Part shown: positions 28,858 through 37,587 of the stretch, piece after piece | Layout of the letters: every line of letters begins with the position of its first letter | Position numbering within the stretch: position 1 is the stretch's first letter | Assembly (NCBI RefSeq): GCF_902506295.1 | Contig: NZ_LR733312.1 | Span: 1,502,095-1,566,094 of the forward strand | Source: Luteimonas sp. 9C | GTDB lineage: Bacteria > Pseudomonadota > Gammaproteobacteria > Xanthomonadales > Xanthomonadaceae | Direction of reading: 5' to 3' | Length of the DNA: 64,000 nt | Notes under the pieces: model-generated | What the model saw: only the letters and a program-made list of their open reading frames with translations | Told to the model about the DNA's origin: nothing | Database searches by the model: none | Made by a program: the position numbers and the translations under genes

Positions 28858-29892
28858 ATGGCCCAGACAATGAAGGCGCTGGTCAAGCGCGACGCGACCA
28901 AGGGCATCTGGATGGCGGAGGTGCCGGTGCCGGCGCCGGGCCCGAACGACGTGCTGATCCGCGTCGAGAAGGCCGCGATCTGCGGCACCGACCTGCACAT
29001 CTACCTGTGGGACGAGTGGAGCCAGCGCACGATCACGCCGGGCCTGGTCATCGGCCACGAGTTCGTCGGCCGCATCGTCGAGCTGGGCTCGGCGGTCACC
29101 GGTTACACCGTCGGACAGCGGGTCTCGGCCGAAGGCCACCTGGTCTGCGGCCACTGCCGCAACTGCCGCGCCGGCAAGCCGCACCTGTGTCCGAACACCG
29201 TGGGCATCGGCGTCACCCGCAACGGCGCGTTCGCCGAATACGTGGTGATGCCGGCGACCAACCTGTGGCCGATCCCCGACCAGATTCCAAGCGAGCTGGC
29301 CGCGTTCTTCGATCCCTACGGCAATGCCGCGCATTGCGCGCTGGAGTTCGACGTGGTCGGCGAAGACGTGCTGATCACCGGCGCCGGCCCGATCGGCGTG
29401 ATGGCCGCGGGCATCTGCAAGCACATCGGCGCGCGCAACGTGGTGGTGACCGACGTCAACGATTTCCGCCTCAAGCTCGCCGCCGACATGGGCGCCACGC
29501 GCGTGGTCAACGTGTCGAACACCTCGCTCAAGGACGTCATGAAGGACCTGCACATGGAGGGCTTCGACGTGGGCCTGGAAATGAGCGGCAACCCGCATGC
29601 GTTCAACGACATGCTCGACTGCATGTACCACGGCGGCAAGGTCGCGCTGCTGGGCATCCTGCCCAAGGGCGCCGGCATCGACTGGGACCGCATCATCTTC
29701 AAGGGCCTCACCGTCCAGGGCATCTACGGCCGGAAGATGTACGAGACCTGGTACAAGATGACCCAGCTCGTGCTGTCGGGCTTCCCGCTTGGCAAGGTGC
29801 TCAGCCACCAGCTGCCGGCAGACGAATTCCAGAAGGGCTTCGACCTGATGGAATCGGGCAAGTCGGGCAAGGTGGTGCTCGACTGGCGTTGA
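28858..29892 (+). CDS. tdh: L-threonine 3-dehydrogenase
   Basis: Tdh oxidises L-threonine with NAD+ to 2-amino-3-ketobutyrate. The 344-residue medium-chain dehydrogenase has the catalytic zinc Cys in [19 protein letters not shown] and its His in VIGHEFVG, the structural-zinc cysteines in [17 protein letters not shown], and the Rossmann motif [18 protein letters not shown]. The [12 protein letters not shown] segment distinguishes Tdh from other alcohol dehydrogenases. The next pathway enzyme, Kbl, lies 1.1 kb downstream; an unrelated peptidase gene intervenes. Confidence 0.98.
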   Translation: MAQTMKALVKRDATKGIWMAEVPVPAPGPNDVLIRVEKAAICGTDLHIYLWDEWSQRTITPGLVIGHEFVGRIVELGSAVTGYTVGQRVSAEGHLVCGHCRNCRAGKPHLCPNTVGIGVTRNGAFAEYVVMPATNLWPIPDQIPSELAAFFDPYGNAAHCALEFDVVGEDVLITGAGPIGVMAAGICKHIGARNVVVTDVNDFRLKLAADMGATRVVNVSNTSLKDVMKDLHMEGFDVGLEMSGNPHAFNDMLDCMYHGGKVALLGILPKGAGIDWDRIIFKGLTVQGIYGRKMYETWYKMTQLVLSGFPLGKVLSHQLPADEFQKGFDLMESGKSGKVVLDWR

Positions 29893-29930
29893 TGCCGGCC
29901 GCTTACGTCCGATTCGCACCAAGGAAGGTC

Positions 29931-30926
29931 ATGCGCATTTCCAGTCTGATCCCTGTCGTCGGCCTGCTGCTCACGGGGGTCGTTGCCGCAAGCGGTCCCC
30001 GGTGCCCGGTGGTGGAAGCACCTCCTGCCGCGTCCTGCTTTGCCAGTCCGTACGGGCTCGCGTATGCCGATACGGCCGAAGAAGCCGAGGTCGCCTCGCG
30101 CGCCATCGGCGAGGCGGCGCAGCGATACGCGAGCTACTTTGAACGCGCCCCGGTGGGCATGCTGCTCCTGAGCACCCAGGTCGATGCCACCCAGGCCACC
30201 GCTTTTGCGAAATCGAACGATCTGGCGTTCGCCCTGGTCTGGGTGCCGGCCAAGGCGATGCGCACGATGACCGAGCGCGCGATGCGCCAGGCAGGCGTGG
30301 ACCGCAGTCGTATACGCGAGGCCTTGGCCCGCGCCGATGCGCAGGAGGCAATCACGCTTCGGCACGAGGCTGGGCACGCCATGTACGAGGCGATGTTCTG
30401 GCCCGACGCCGTGCGCACGCTCGAGGAGCGCTACGGCACCCCCGCGCCCGACTGGCTGGACGAGGCTGTGGCGATCTCGATGGAAACACCGGAGTCACAG
30501 GCACGCCACCTCGCGGCATTCATCGGGGTGGCGAAGCAGCGTCGGCGTGAGATTCCGGGGTTTGCCGATTTTCTCGCCGCCGAGCATCCGGTGCGCTCTG
30601 CTGCGCTCGCGAGCGCCCTGTCCCGAGGCCCCAGGTCGGACTCGGGCGTGCAGATGATGGTGACATCGAGCGGTGGGTTCGCAGGACTGGAGACGTTCTA
30701 CGGGCAGTCCCTGCTGACAGGGCTTTTTCTGGCCGAGATGAGTGGAGATCCGAAGATCCTGGCGCCGATCAGCAGCGCCGTTGCCGAAGGGCTGGACTTC
30801 AGTGCGTGGCTGGCGCGCGATGGCACGCGTTACAACCTGCCGGAGACCGTGGAAGCGCTCGAGCCGCGTTGGAATGAATGGCTGCAACAACAGGTGCTGC
30901 GCGCGGGTCGCAACAGCGCGCGATAG
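29931..30926 (+). CDS. putative secreted zinc metallopeptidase (HEAGH)
   Basis: The 331-residue protein begins at 29931 with AAGGAAGG upstream and an N-terminal signal-like hydrophobic segment ([20 protein letters not shown]). It contains [12 protein letters not shown], a zincin HExxH motif, followed about 27 residues later by [10 protein letters not shown], whose Glu could be the third zinc ligand as in the gluzin MA clan. The rest matches no family I recognise. It lies between tdh and kbl, but a new -10 element precedes kbl, so it need not share their function. Base composition is a little lower in GC than its neighbours, suggesting later arrival. Substrate unknown. Confidence 0.75.
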   Translation: MRISSLIPVVGLLLTGVVAASGPRCPVVEAPPAASCFASPYGLAYADTAEEAEVASRAIGEAAQRYASYFERAPVGMLLLSTQVDATQATAFAKSNDLAFALVWVPAKAMRTMTERAMRQAGVDRSRIREALARADAQEAITLRHEAGHAMYEAMFWPDAVRTLEERYGTPAPDWLDEAVAISMETPESQARHLAAFIGVAKQRRREIPGFADFLAAEHPVRSAALASALSRGPRSDSGVQMMVTSSGGFAGLETFYGQSLLTGLFLAEMSGDPKILAPISSAVAEGLDFSAWLARDGTRYNLPETVEALEPRWNEWLQQQVLRAGRNSAR

Positions 30927-30936
30927 GGCGACCCCG

Positions 30937-30942
30937 TAGAAT
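30937..30942 (+). promoter_or_regulatory. -10-like element for kbl
   Basis: TAGAAT lies 32 bases before the kbl ATG, just after the peptidase stop. It matches five of six -10 bases and suggests kbl can be transcribed independently of the peptidase gene. Confidence 0.45.
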
Positions 30943-30973
30943 TCGAGCTCCGTTTCCTCCAGGCGTCTTCCTC

Positions 30974-32167
30974 ATGTCCAACACCCAGCGCTACGCCGAC
31001 ACCCTCGACGAGATCCGCGACGCGGGACTGTTCAAGGCCGAGCGCGTGATCACCGGCCCGCAGTCGGCCGAAATCACGCTGGAAGACGGCCGCACGGTGC
31101 TGAACTTCTGCGCCAACAATTACCTCGGTCTGGCCGACCACCCGGACATCATCGCCGCCGCGAAGGACGCGCTCGACACGCACGGCTTCGGCATGGCCTC
31201 TGTGCGCTTCATCTGCGGCACGCAGGATCTGCACAAGCAGCTCGAGAAGACGATCGCCGACTTCTTCGGCAAGCAGGACACGATCCTCTACGCCGCGTGT
31301 TTCGATGCGAATGGCGGCCTCTACGAGCCGCTGCTCGGCGAGGAGGACGCGGTCATTTCCGACGCGCTGAACCACGCCTCGATCATCGACGGCATCCGCC
31401 TGTGCAAGGCCAAGCGCTACCGCTACGCGAACTGCGACATGGCGGATCTGGAAAAGCAGCTGCAGCAGGCACGCGCCGACGGCGCTCGCACGATCCTGAT
31501 CTCGACCGACGGCGTGTTCTCGATGGACGGCTTCATCGCGCCGCTCGACGAGATCACCGCACTGGCGCAGAAGTACGACGCCCTGGTACACATCGACGAA
31601 TGCCATGCGACCGGCTTCCTCGGCGAGACCGGCCGCGGCTCGGCCGAAGTGAAGGGCGTGCTGGAGAAGATCGACATCGTCACCGGCACGCTCGGCAAGG
31701 CGATGGGCGGCGCGCTCGGTGGTTTCACGACGGCGAAGCGCGAGGTCATCGAACTGCTGCGCCAGCGTTCACGCCCGTATCTGTTCTCGAACTCGCTGCC
31801 GCCGCACGTGGTCGCGGCCGGCATCAAGGCCTTCGAGATGCTCGACGCCGCCGGCGACCTGCGCACGCAGCTGGTGGAGAACACGCGCTACTTCCGCGAG
31901 AAGATGACGGCCGCCGGTTTCGACGTGCGCCCTGGCGTGCATCCGATCAGCCCGGTGATGCTCTACGACGCCAAGCTCGCGCAGCGCTTCGCGCAGCGGC
32001 TGCTCGAGGAAGGCATCTACGCGATCGGCTTCTTCTTCCCGGTCGTCGCCAAGGAGCAGGCGCGGATCCGCACCCAGATCAGCGCCGCGCACACACGCGA
32101 CCACCTGGACCGCGCGATCGATGCGTTCACCCGCATCGGGCATGAGCTGGGCGTACTGAAGGCCTGA
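30974..32167 (+). CDS. kbl: glycine C-acetyltransferase (2-amino-3-ketobutyrate CoA ligase)
   Basis: Kbl, a PLP enzyme, splits 2-amino-3-ketobutyrate with CoA into glycine and acetyl-CoA, finishing the threonine pathway begun by Tdh. The 397-residue protein starts [20 protein letters not shown] and has the alpha-oxoamine synthase motifs [45 protein letters not shown] and the PLP Lys in [16 protein letters not shown]. Length is normal. An HNH endonuclease gene follows only three bases after its stop. Confidence 0.98.
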   Translation: MSNTQRYADTLDEIRDAGLFKAERVITGPQSAEITLEDGRTVLNFCANNYLGLADHPDIIAAAKDALDTHGFGMASVRFICGTQDLHKQLEKTIADFFGKQDTILYAACFDANGGLYEPLLGEEDAVISDALNHASIIDGIRLCKAKRYRYANCDMADLEKQLQQARADGARTILISTDGVFSMDGFIAPLDEITALAQKYDALVHIDECHATGFLGETGRGSAEVKGVLEKIDIVTGTLGKAMGGALGGFTTAKREVIELLRQRSRPYLFSNSLPPHVVAAGIKAFEMLDAAGDLRTQLVENTRYFREKMTAAGFDVRPGVHPISPVMLYDAKLAQRFAQRLLEEGIYAIGFFFPVVAKEQARIRTQISAAHTRDHLDRAIDAFTRIGHELGVLKA

Positions 32168-32170
32168 GCC

Positions 32171-32566
32171 ATGCGCGCCGCGCTGCGACGGCGCCTGCTG
32201 CTCGCGGCGCAGACCGATGCCCTCGCCGTTCTCGACGACGGCATCTGGTCGACGCGTTGCCTGCATTGCCGCAGCGCGCTGCAGGTCCGCGAGGACGGCG
32301 AGCCGCTCGGCCTCGTCACGCTCGAACATGTGGTGCCGCAGGCCTGGTTCGGTCGACGCGCGGCGTCGGCGTTGACCGCGCAGGTCGGCGATGACGCGGA
32401 CGATCCGCGCAACCTGGCGCTCGCCTGCGCTCGCTGCAATCACGCCAAGGGCAAAGGGCACGACGCGCGCGGCCCGGGCGACGTCCGCGCACACGAAGTC
32501 GTCGAAGCCCTGCTCGCCACGCGGCTCAGCCGGTGGCGGGATCCGACGGATGCGCCAGCGCGTTGA
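32171..32566 (+). CDS. HNH endonuclease domain protein
   Basis: The 131-residue protein has the HNH pattern VTLEHVVPQAWFG, DDPRNLALACARCNHAKG, and two Cys pairs (CLHC and CARC) that should bind a structural zinc. Stand-alone small HNH proteins act as nicking or restriction-type nucleases or are of unknown role. It begins three bases after the kbl stop and so is probably on the same mRNA, and its last 41 bases overlap the end of the convergent pseudouridine synthase gene. No phage, toxin or restriction partner is seen nearby, so a housekeeping DNA-processing role is as likely as defence. Confidence 0.8.
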   Translation: MRAALRRRLLLAAQTDALAVLDDGIWSTRCLHCRSALQVREDGEPLGLVTLEHVVPQAWFGRRAASALTAQVGDDADDPRNLALACARCNHAKGKGHDARGPGDVRAHEVVEALLATRLSRWRDPTDAPAR

Positions 32567-33296
32567 TTTCGCCGGCCGCCAAGGGACGCCACGCGCCCTT
32601 GGCCAGATCGCCCAGCGCCAGTTCGCCGATTGCGACGCGCACCAGTCGCAGCACACCCAGATCATGCGCAGCGAGCAGTCGGCGGATCTGCCGGTTGCGG
32701 CCCTCATCGAGCACGATTTCCAGCCAGGCGTTGCGCTCACCCTGACGCAGCAAGCGCGCGGACCCGGCCTGCAGACGCTCACCCGCGTCGTCAACGCCGA
32801 GCACCAGCGCTTCAAGCAAGGCGTCGTCGGGCAGGCCATCGACCTGCACGTGATAGGTCTTCCGCGGCCCCTGTTCCGGATCGGTGACACGAGCGGCCCA
32901 TGCGGGATCACTGGTGAACAACAGCAGGCCTTCGCTGGCCTTGTCGAGCCGGCCGACCGGCGCGATCCAGCCCAGATCTGCGCCATCGAAACAACGATAG
33001 ACCGTGTCGCGGCCGTGCTCGTCGCGCGCCGTGGTGACCAGGCCGCGCGGCTTGTTGAGTACGAGGTACTGATGCGCGGTTGCGCGCGCCGCATCGCCAT
33101 CGAGCACGATGTTCGACGCGTCCAATGCCACCGGAAATTCCGGATCGCGCACGATCTTGCCGGCAACCCGCACGCGTCCGTCGCGTACACGCCGCTCGGC
33201 TTCGCTGCGCGAACACAGGCCGCGCTTCGACAGTACGCGCGCGAGGCCATACCGCGGTGGACGCACGACGGGCTTCAAGACACAGCACCTCGACAT
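32526..33296 (-). CDS. pseudouridine synthase, RsuA/RluB/E/F family
   Basis: The 256-residue protein has an N-terminal S4 RNA-binding domain (YGLARVLSKRGLCSRSEAER, with RVRVAGKIVRD) and the RsuA-type catalytic domain: VLNKPRGLVTTARD, catalytic Asp in APVGRLDKASEGLLLFT and RNRQIRRLLAAHDLGVLRL. It would isomerise a specific uridine in rRNA. Whether the site is that of RluF, RluB or RluE cannot be decided from sequence alone; overall length is closest to the shorter members. Convergent with the HNH gene, sharing its last 41 bases. Confidence 0.9.
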   Translation of the reverse strand: MSRCCVLKPVVRPPRYGLARVLSKRGLCSRSEAERRVRDGRVRVAGKIVRDPEFPVALDASNIVLDGDAARATAHQYLVLNKPRGLVTTARDEHGRDTVYRCFDGADLGWIAPVGRLDKASEGLLLFTSDPAWAARVTDPEQGPRKTYHVQVDGLPDDALLEALVLGVDDAGERLQAGSARLLRQGERNAWLEIVLDEGRNRQIRRLLAAHDLGVLRLVRVAIGELALGDLAKGAWRPLAAGEINALAHPSDPATG

Positions 33297-33300
33297 GCGA

Positions 33301-33322
33301 ACGGCCCGCTTGCGCGGGCCGT
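33301..33322 (-). terminator. hairpin terminator candidate
   Basis: ACGGCCCGC (33301-33309) pairs with GCGGGCCGT (33314-33322) around a TTGC loop, downstream of the secreted-protein gene stop at 33355 on the minus strand. There is no clear T tract, so it may be Rho-assisted or only an mRNA stabiliser. Confidence 0.45.
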
Positions 33323-33354
33323 CGTCATGCCGTCGATGCAGAGACGCGCAGCAC

Positions 33355-33855
33355 TCATTCTACGGGCGGAGTCTCGCCGGGCGGTGCGGTTTCCGCAGCG
33401 GCCGGTGCAGCCGGCGCGTTCGGATCAGCGCGACGGCTGCCGACCGTGTAGCCGTTGGCCTTGATCCACGCATCGAAATCGTCGGCGGTCATGCGTTTGC
33501 CGCCCTGGGTCATGTTGAAGCGGTAGGGCGTGTTGTCGAACTCGGTCTGCTTGACGTAGGCAGCCGGATCGTTGGCGCTCACCGCGCCCGCAGCCGGCGC
33601 GGCCAACGCGACGTTCTGGCATTTCTCGATCTCGAGACGCAGCACGACCTGCTCGGCGGACTGCGCTTCGTCGTAGGCGCGCGCGAGTACGGCGCTGGTG
33701 CCCAGACGATACGTCGGCGCCGCGAGTTCCGGAGACACGGGCTCGAGCACGGTGGCCTGCAAGGGGCGCGCGGTACGCGTATCGAGGGTGCTGCAATCAG
33801 CGGCATGGCCAGCAAGCGGAATGGCCAGCAGAGGCAACAGGAACAAAGCACGCAT
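33355..33855 (-). CDS. hypothetical secreted protein
   Basis: The ATG at 33855 gives a signal peptide (MRALFLLPLLAIPLAGHAAD; cleavage after AHAA). The 166-residue protein has two mature cysteines (ADCSTLD; IEKCQNVAL) that may pair, a central segment with PTYRLGTSAVLARAYDEAQS, and a Pro/Ala/Glu-rich C terminus ending GETPPVE. No family is recognised. It stands alone between the pseudouridine synthase and ompA. A longer in-frame start at 33912 lacks signal character. Confidence 0.65.
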   Translation of the reverse strand: MRALFLLPLLAIPLAGHAADCSTLDTRTARPLQATVLEPVSPELAAPTYRLGTSAVLARAYDEAQSAEQVVLRLEIEKCQNVALAAPAAGAVSANDPAAYVKQTEFDNTPYRFNMTQGGKRMTADDFDAWIKANGYTVGSRRADPNAPAAPAAAETAPPGETPPVE

Positions 33856-34042
33856 GCGCAGAACACCCCCAGGTCGAATTGGCCTGAAGTGTAGGTGGCA
33901 AGTACACGCCACACAAGGAAAAACTGAGCTTCCGCGTATTCACGATACTGCCGACCGAAAGACTGCCAGTCGCCATCGAAGGGAGACAATTCCTCGACGC
34001 GGACATGGCGCCTTCGATCAGATCACGGTTACCCCCACAAGC

Positions 34043-34071
34043 AGAAAGCCCGGCACGAGGCCGGGCTTTCT
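34043..34071 (-). terminator. terminator of ompA
   Basis: A 12-base perfect stem (AGAAAGCCCGGC pairing 34060-34071) with an ACGAG loop lies 21 bases after the ompA stop at 34092. On the minus strand the right side ends in GCTTTCT and a T-rich tail follows. Confidence 0.85.
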
Positions 34072-34091
34072 GGTGTCACAACCGGACGTTC

Positions 34092-35165
34092 TTAGTTCTG
34101 AACGTTCAGCTCGGTGCGGCGGTTGCGCGCACGGCCTTCCGGGTTGTCCGAACCATCGGCGTTGGTGTTCGGCGCGATCGGACGGCTCTCGCCGTAACCG
34201 GTCGGACCCACCAGACGGTCAGCCATGATGCCGTTGCTGGCGAGGTGGTCATAGACCGCCTTGGCGCGACGCTCGGACAGACGCTGGTTGTAGGCGTCGG
34301 TGCCGACCGAGTCGGTGTGACCGGCGACTTCAACGCGCAGCTCCGGGTAACGCTTCAGGATCTCGACGGCTTCGTTGAGGATGGCCACCGCGTCAGGACG
34401 CAGCGTCGCACGGTCGAAGTCGAAGTTGACGCCGTTCAGATCGATGGTGATCGGAGCCGGAGCCGGGGCCGGAGCCGGAGCCGGAGCCGGCGGCGGCGGC
34501 GGAGCCGGCGGAGCCGGGGGAGCCGGCGGCGGGCCGAGCGGGATCACGACGCCGACCGACGCCATCACGTCGCCGAAGTAGCTCTCTTCGGAGTTGTGCG
34601 GGTAGCCTTCCCAATCGCGCGAACCGTTCGCGGCGATGCTGTTGTCGTCGAAATCAGCGCGGTAGGCGATTTCGGCGCGCACTGCAACGCGCTTGTCGAA
34701 CGTGGTCTGCAGACCTGCACCGACCTTCGCAGCGAAGTTGCCTTCCTCGCGCTGGCCCGGCGAATTCGTGCTCGGGAACGCATCGAACTCTTCTTCCGAA
34801 CGCTGGTAGCCGACGCCGGCCAGCAGGTACGGGTTCCAACCACGGCCTTCAGAGATGAAGTGGTAGCGGAAGTCGACCGAGATGCCGTACTGGCTCCAGT
34901 TCAGGTCGTTGTTGGCGCCTTCGACCGAGCTGTCGAAGCCCGGGTTCTGGTAGTTCAGCTCACCGTCGACCGACCAGTTGGGGCTGATGAACTTACCCAT
35001 GCCCAGCGTGACGAACGGGGTGTCGTCCGTGCGGCGATCATTTGCCTGGAAGTTGAAGCCGGCCGAGCTGGTGAGGTACCAGCGGTCGTCGAACTCCTGG
35101 GCGCTGGCGTGACCCGCCAGACCAAGACCGCCGAGCAGCGCGGCGCAGAGGAGTTTCTTGTTCAT
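34092..35165 (-). CDS. OmpA-family outer membrane protein
   Basis: The 357-residue protein has a signal peptide (cleavage at SAQEF, after residue 22), an OmpA-like beta-barrel (RWYLTSSAGFNFQAND, VTLGMGKFISPNWSVDGEL, NPYLLAGVGYQRSE), a Pro/Ala linker, and a C-terminal OmpA peptidoglycan-binding domain at about residues 245-355 (NFDFDRATLRPDA; AGHTDSVGTDAYNQRLSERR; GYGESRPIAPNTNADGSDNP). The Asp and Arg of TDSVGTD and RARNRR that contact diaminopimelate are conserved. It anchors the outer membrane to peptidoglycan. A strong AAGGAG site precedes the ATG. The linker is encoded by a repeated GGAGCC tract. Confidence 0.97.
   Translation of the reverse strand: MNKKLLCAALLGGLGLAGHASAQEFDDRWYLTSSAGFNFQANDRRTDDTPFVTLGMGKFISPNWSVDGELNYQNPGFDSSVEGANNDLNWSQYGISVDFRYHFISEGRGWNPYLLAGVGYQRSEEEFDAFPSTNSPGQREEGNFAAKVGAGLQTTFDKRVAVRAEIAYRADFDDNSIAANGSRDWEGYPHNSEESYFGDVMASVGVVIPLGPPPAPPAPPAPPPPPAPAPAPAPAPAPITIDLNGVNFDFDRATLRPDAVAILNEAVEILKRYPELRVEVAGHTDSVGTDAYNQRLSERRAKAVYDHLASNGIMADRLVGPTGYGESRPIAPNTNADGSDNPEGRARNRRTELNVQN
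34453..34533. repeat. GGAGCC-type hexamer tract in the ompA linker
   Basis: On the plus strand GGAGCC and close variants (GGGGCC, GGCGGC) recur about a dozen times, encoding the Pro/Ala linker APAPAPAPAPAP and APPAPPAPP. Hexamer steps stay in frame, so slippage would change linker length rather than switch expression. Confidence 0.85.
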
Positions 35166-35467
35166 GTTTTTTCAGCTCCTTAAAAAGGGGGAATGCGTCG
35201 TGGCATCGGGTTGAGGCGTTAAACGCACACGCCTTGCACATAGCCTAAAGTCAGCAGCGTGAAGACGTTGTTAACACTAACATAACGGTTGAGAGCGTCC
35301 TAGATGCCACGAGCAGGTATTCATCCAGCCTTTGGTTTGGTCAGGAACCTCAACGGGGCGGGATTGTCGTGAAGAGGATGTGCGCGTGGCGTCAAGATCA
35401 TCACATGTGCGCAACGCCCGATCCGTGCGCCGTCTGCCTGGGTTTTCCCGCTGCCACACGCGCGCCG
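35166..35467 (-). promoter_or_regulatory. ompA upstream region
   Basis: This 302-base gap between the ompA start and the LysR stop is AT-richer than its surroundings, notably 35262-35292 (on plus AAGACGTTGTTAACACTAAC). On the minus strand TTCACG and TAGGCT, near 35265 and 35243, are at roughly promoter spacing, and CCCTTTTTAAGGAGCTG immediately precedes the ATG. It likely holds the strong ompA promoter and a long leader. No gene is credible within it. Confidence 0.5.
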
Positions 35468-36394
35468 TCAGATCCGCCGCTCACCTGCGCGCCACTCCGG
35501 CATCGAGTCGAACTCGGCCTGGAGAAATGCCACGAATGCGCGCGTCCGCGGCGGTACGAAACTGCGGTCGGGCATGACGGCGTGGATCCCGGTGACGGGC
35601 GGTGCATGCGCGGGCAGCACGCGTACGAGGCGGCCTGCATGCAGATCGTCGGCGACGTGCCATAGCGCGTGCATGGCGATGCCGGTGTCGGCAAGTGCGG
35701 CATCGCGCAGCACCTCTCCCAGGTTGCTTTCGAGCGGCCCCGCGACCGTCACCGTGGTTTCGGCGCCCGCCGCGTCGAGCAGCTGCCAGTGATCCTGCCG
35801 CCCCCGGCTGCCGACGAGCACGAGGCAATCGTGCGTGCGCAGATCAGCAGGTACCGCCGGCGCACCACGCCTCGCCAGATACGCAGGCGATGCCACGAGC
35901 ACGCGCGGATTGGCCGCGATCTGTCGTCCGACGAGCTGGGAGTCGTCGAGATCGCCGATCCGGATCGCGAGGTCGAACCCGTCCCGGACGATATCGACCT
36001 GCTGGTCGCTCATGTGCACGCTGAGCTGCAGGCCCGGGTGCGCGGCGAGAAAGCGCGGCAAACGCGGCGAGACGTGCTGGCGACCGAACGACGCCGACAT
36101 CGTCACCCGGAGCGTGCCACCCACTGCCTGCCCCCCGCTCTCGCGCAGGCTGCCGGCGAGACCATCGAGCGCTTCCACCAGCGCGCGTCCCTCCCCCGCC
36201 AGCCGCAGGCCCTCGGGCGTGGGATGCAGACGCCGCGTCGTTCGGTGCAGCAGGCGCACGCCCAGCGCGTCCTCGAGCCGCTTCAGTCGCTGGCTGGCCA
36301 GCGCGGGCGAAAGGTCGAGGCTGCGCGCGGCGGCGCTGATCGAGCCGGTGTCGAGCACGCGCAGGAACAGGGCGATGTCGCCGATCCGGTCCAT
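35468..36394 (-). CDS. LysR-family transcriptional regulator
   Basis: The 308-residue protein has the LysR N-terminal helix-turn-helix (ALFLRVLDTGSISAAARSLD, then LSPALASQRLKRLEDALGVR and LLHRTTRRLHPTPEG) and the substrate-binding domain (GGTLRVTMSASFGRQHVSPR; DFDLAIRIGDL-like segment at GFDLAIRIGDLDDSQ). It reads away from a zinc-type oxidoreductase gene with 105 bases between them, the normal layout for a LysR regulator and its target. The inducer is unknown; the oxidoreductase's substrate is the first guess. Confidence 0.95.
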   Translation of the reverse strand: MDRIGDIALFLRVLDTGSISAAARSLDLSPALASQRLKRLEDALGVRLLHRTTRRLHPTPEGLRLAGEGRALVEALDGLAGSLRESGGQAVGGTLRVTMSASFGRQHVSPRLPRFLAAHPGLQLSVHMSDQQVDIVRDGFDLAIRIGDLDDSQLVGRQIAANPRVLVASPAYLARRGAPAVPADLRTHDCLVLVGSRGRQDHWQLLDAAGAETTVTVAGPLESNLGEVLRDAALADTGIAMHALWHVADDLHAGRLVRVLPAHAPPVTGIHAVMPDRSFVPPRTRAFVAFLQAEFDSMPEWRAGERRI

Positions 36395-36499
36395 CGATTC
36401 GAAAGAATCCCTTGAAGGTGATTGGCGATCCTATCGCTATCGACCGCAACCCGACGGGCCGACAATACGCAGGTCGCCCCAGAGTCCCAAGGACCCGCC

Positions 36500-37519
36500 A
36501 TGAAAGCCGTTGCCCTGACCCGCTACCTGCCGATCGACGACCCGCAGTCGCTGCAGGATGTCGAACTCGACCTGCCGGAACCCGGCCCGCACGACCTGCG
36601 CGTGCGCATCAAGGCGGTGTCGGTGAATCCGGTCGACACCAAGGTGCGCGCACCGAAGCCGCAGACCGAAGCGAATCCGAAAGTCCTCGGCTACGACGCG
36701 GCCGGCGTGATCGATGCCATCGGCAGCGACGTCACCGGATTCGCGGTCGGCGACGCCGTCTATTACGCGGGCGACATCACCCGCCCCGGCAGCAATGCCG
36801 AGTTCCAGCTCGTCGACGCCCGCATCGCTGCGAAGAAGCCGAACTCGCTCGACTTCGCCCAGGCCGCTGCACTGCCGTTGACCGCGATCACCGCGTGGGA
36901 ACTGCTGTTCCAGCGGATGCCGTTCGACATCGACGGCGGCGGCGCCGGCAAGACGCTGCTGGTCATCGCCGGCGCCGGCGGTGTCGGATCGATCGCCATC
37001 CAGCTCGCGAAACTGGCCGGCTTCATCGTGATCGCGACCGCCTCGCGCATGGAAACCATCGCGTGGTGCCGGATCATGGGCGCCGATCACGTGATCGACC
37101 ACCGGCAGGACCTGGCGCCCCAGCTGCAGGCACTCGGTTTCGAGACCGTCGATGCCGCGCTCAACCTCGCCGACACCGACCGCTACTGGGATGTGCTGGG
37201 CGAGCTGCTGGCGCCGCAGGGCCATGTCGGCCTGATCGTCGAACCCGCTGGCGCGCTGAAGATCGGCGATCCCTACAAGGCCAAGTGCATCGGCATCCAC
37301 TGGGAACTGATGTTCACCCGCTCGCGCTTCCGCACCCCCGACATGGACGAACAGGGCAAGATCCTCGCGCGCGTGGCCGAGCTGGTCGACACCGGCACAT
37401 TGCGCGGCACGCTGGCGGACATGCTCTCGCCGATCGACGCGGAAACCCTGCGCGAAGCGCATCGCCGTCTGGAGTCCGGCAGCACGATCGGCAAGCTGGT
37501 GGTCGCCGGCTGGGCGTGA
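36500..37519 (+). CDS. zinc-type alcohol dehydrogenase-like / quinone oxidoreductase-family protein
   Basis: The 339-residue medium-chain dehydrogenase starts MKAVALTRYLPIDDPQSLQD at 36500, with AAGGA upstream. It has the NADPH-binding segment LLVIAGAGGVGSIAIQLAKLAG and the GROES-like first domain (VRIKAVSVNPVDTKVRAP). Zinc-ligand cysteines of true alcohol dehydrogenases are missing, which fits the zinc-free quinone oxidoreductase branch (QorA/ZADH). Such enzymes reduce quinones or activated alkenes with NADPH. It is divergent from the LysR gene that may control it and convergent with the condensin operon. Confidence 0.92.
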   Translation: MKAVALTRYLPIDDPQSLQDVELDLPEPGPHDLRVRIKAVSVNPVDTKVRAPKPQTEANPKVLGYDAAGVIDAIGSDVTGFAVGDAVYYAGDITRPGSNAEFQLVDARIAAKKPNSLDFAQAAALPLTAITAWELLFQRMPFDIDGGGAGKTLLVIAGAGGVGSIAIQLAKLAGFIVIATASRMETIAWCRIMGADHVIDHRQDLAPQLQALGFETVDAALNLADTDRYWDVLGELLAPQGHVGLIVEPAGALKIGDPYKAKCIGIHWELMFTRSRFRTPDMDEQGKILARVAELVDTGTLRGTLADMLSPIDAETLREAHRRLESGSTIGKLVVAGWA

Positions 37520-37553
37520 GCCACAGCCTGGTGCAATGAAGCGGCATCGCCAA

Positions 37554-37576
37554 GTCCGACCGGACAAGGGTCGGAC
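37554..37576. terminator. weak hairpin between convergent genes
   Basis: GTCCGACC (37554-37561) pairs with GGTCGGAC (37569-37576) around a seven-base loop in the 68-base gap between the oxidoreductase and SMC-gene stops. No T tract follows on either strand. Confidence 0.4.
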
Positions 37577-37587
37577 GTGGTCGCTGA

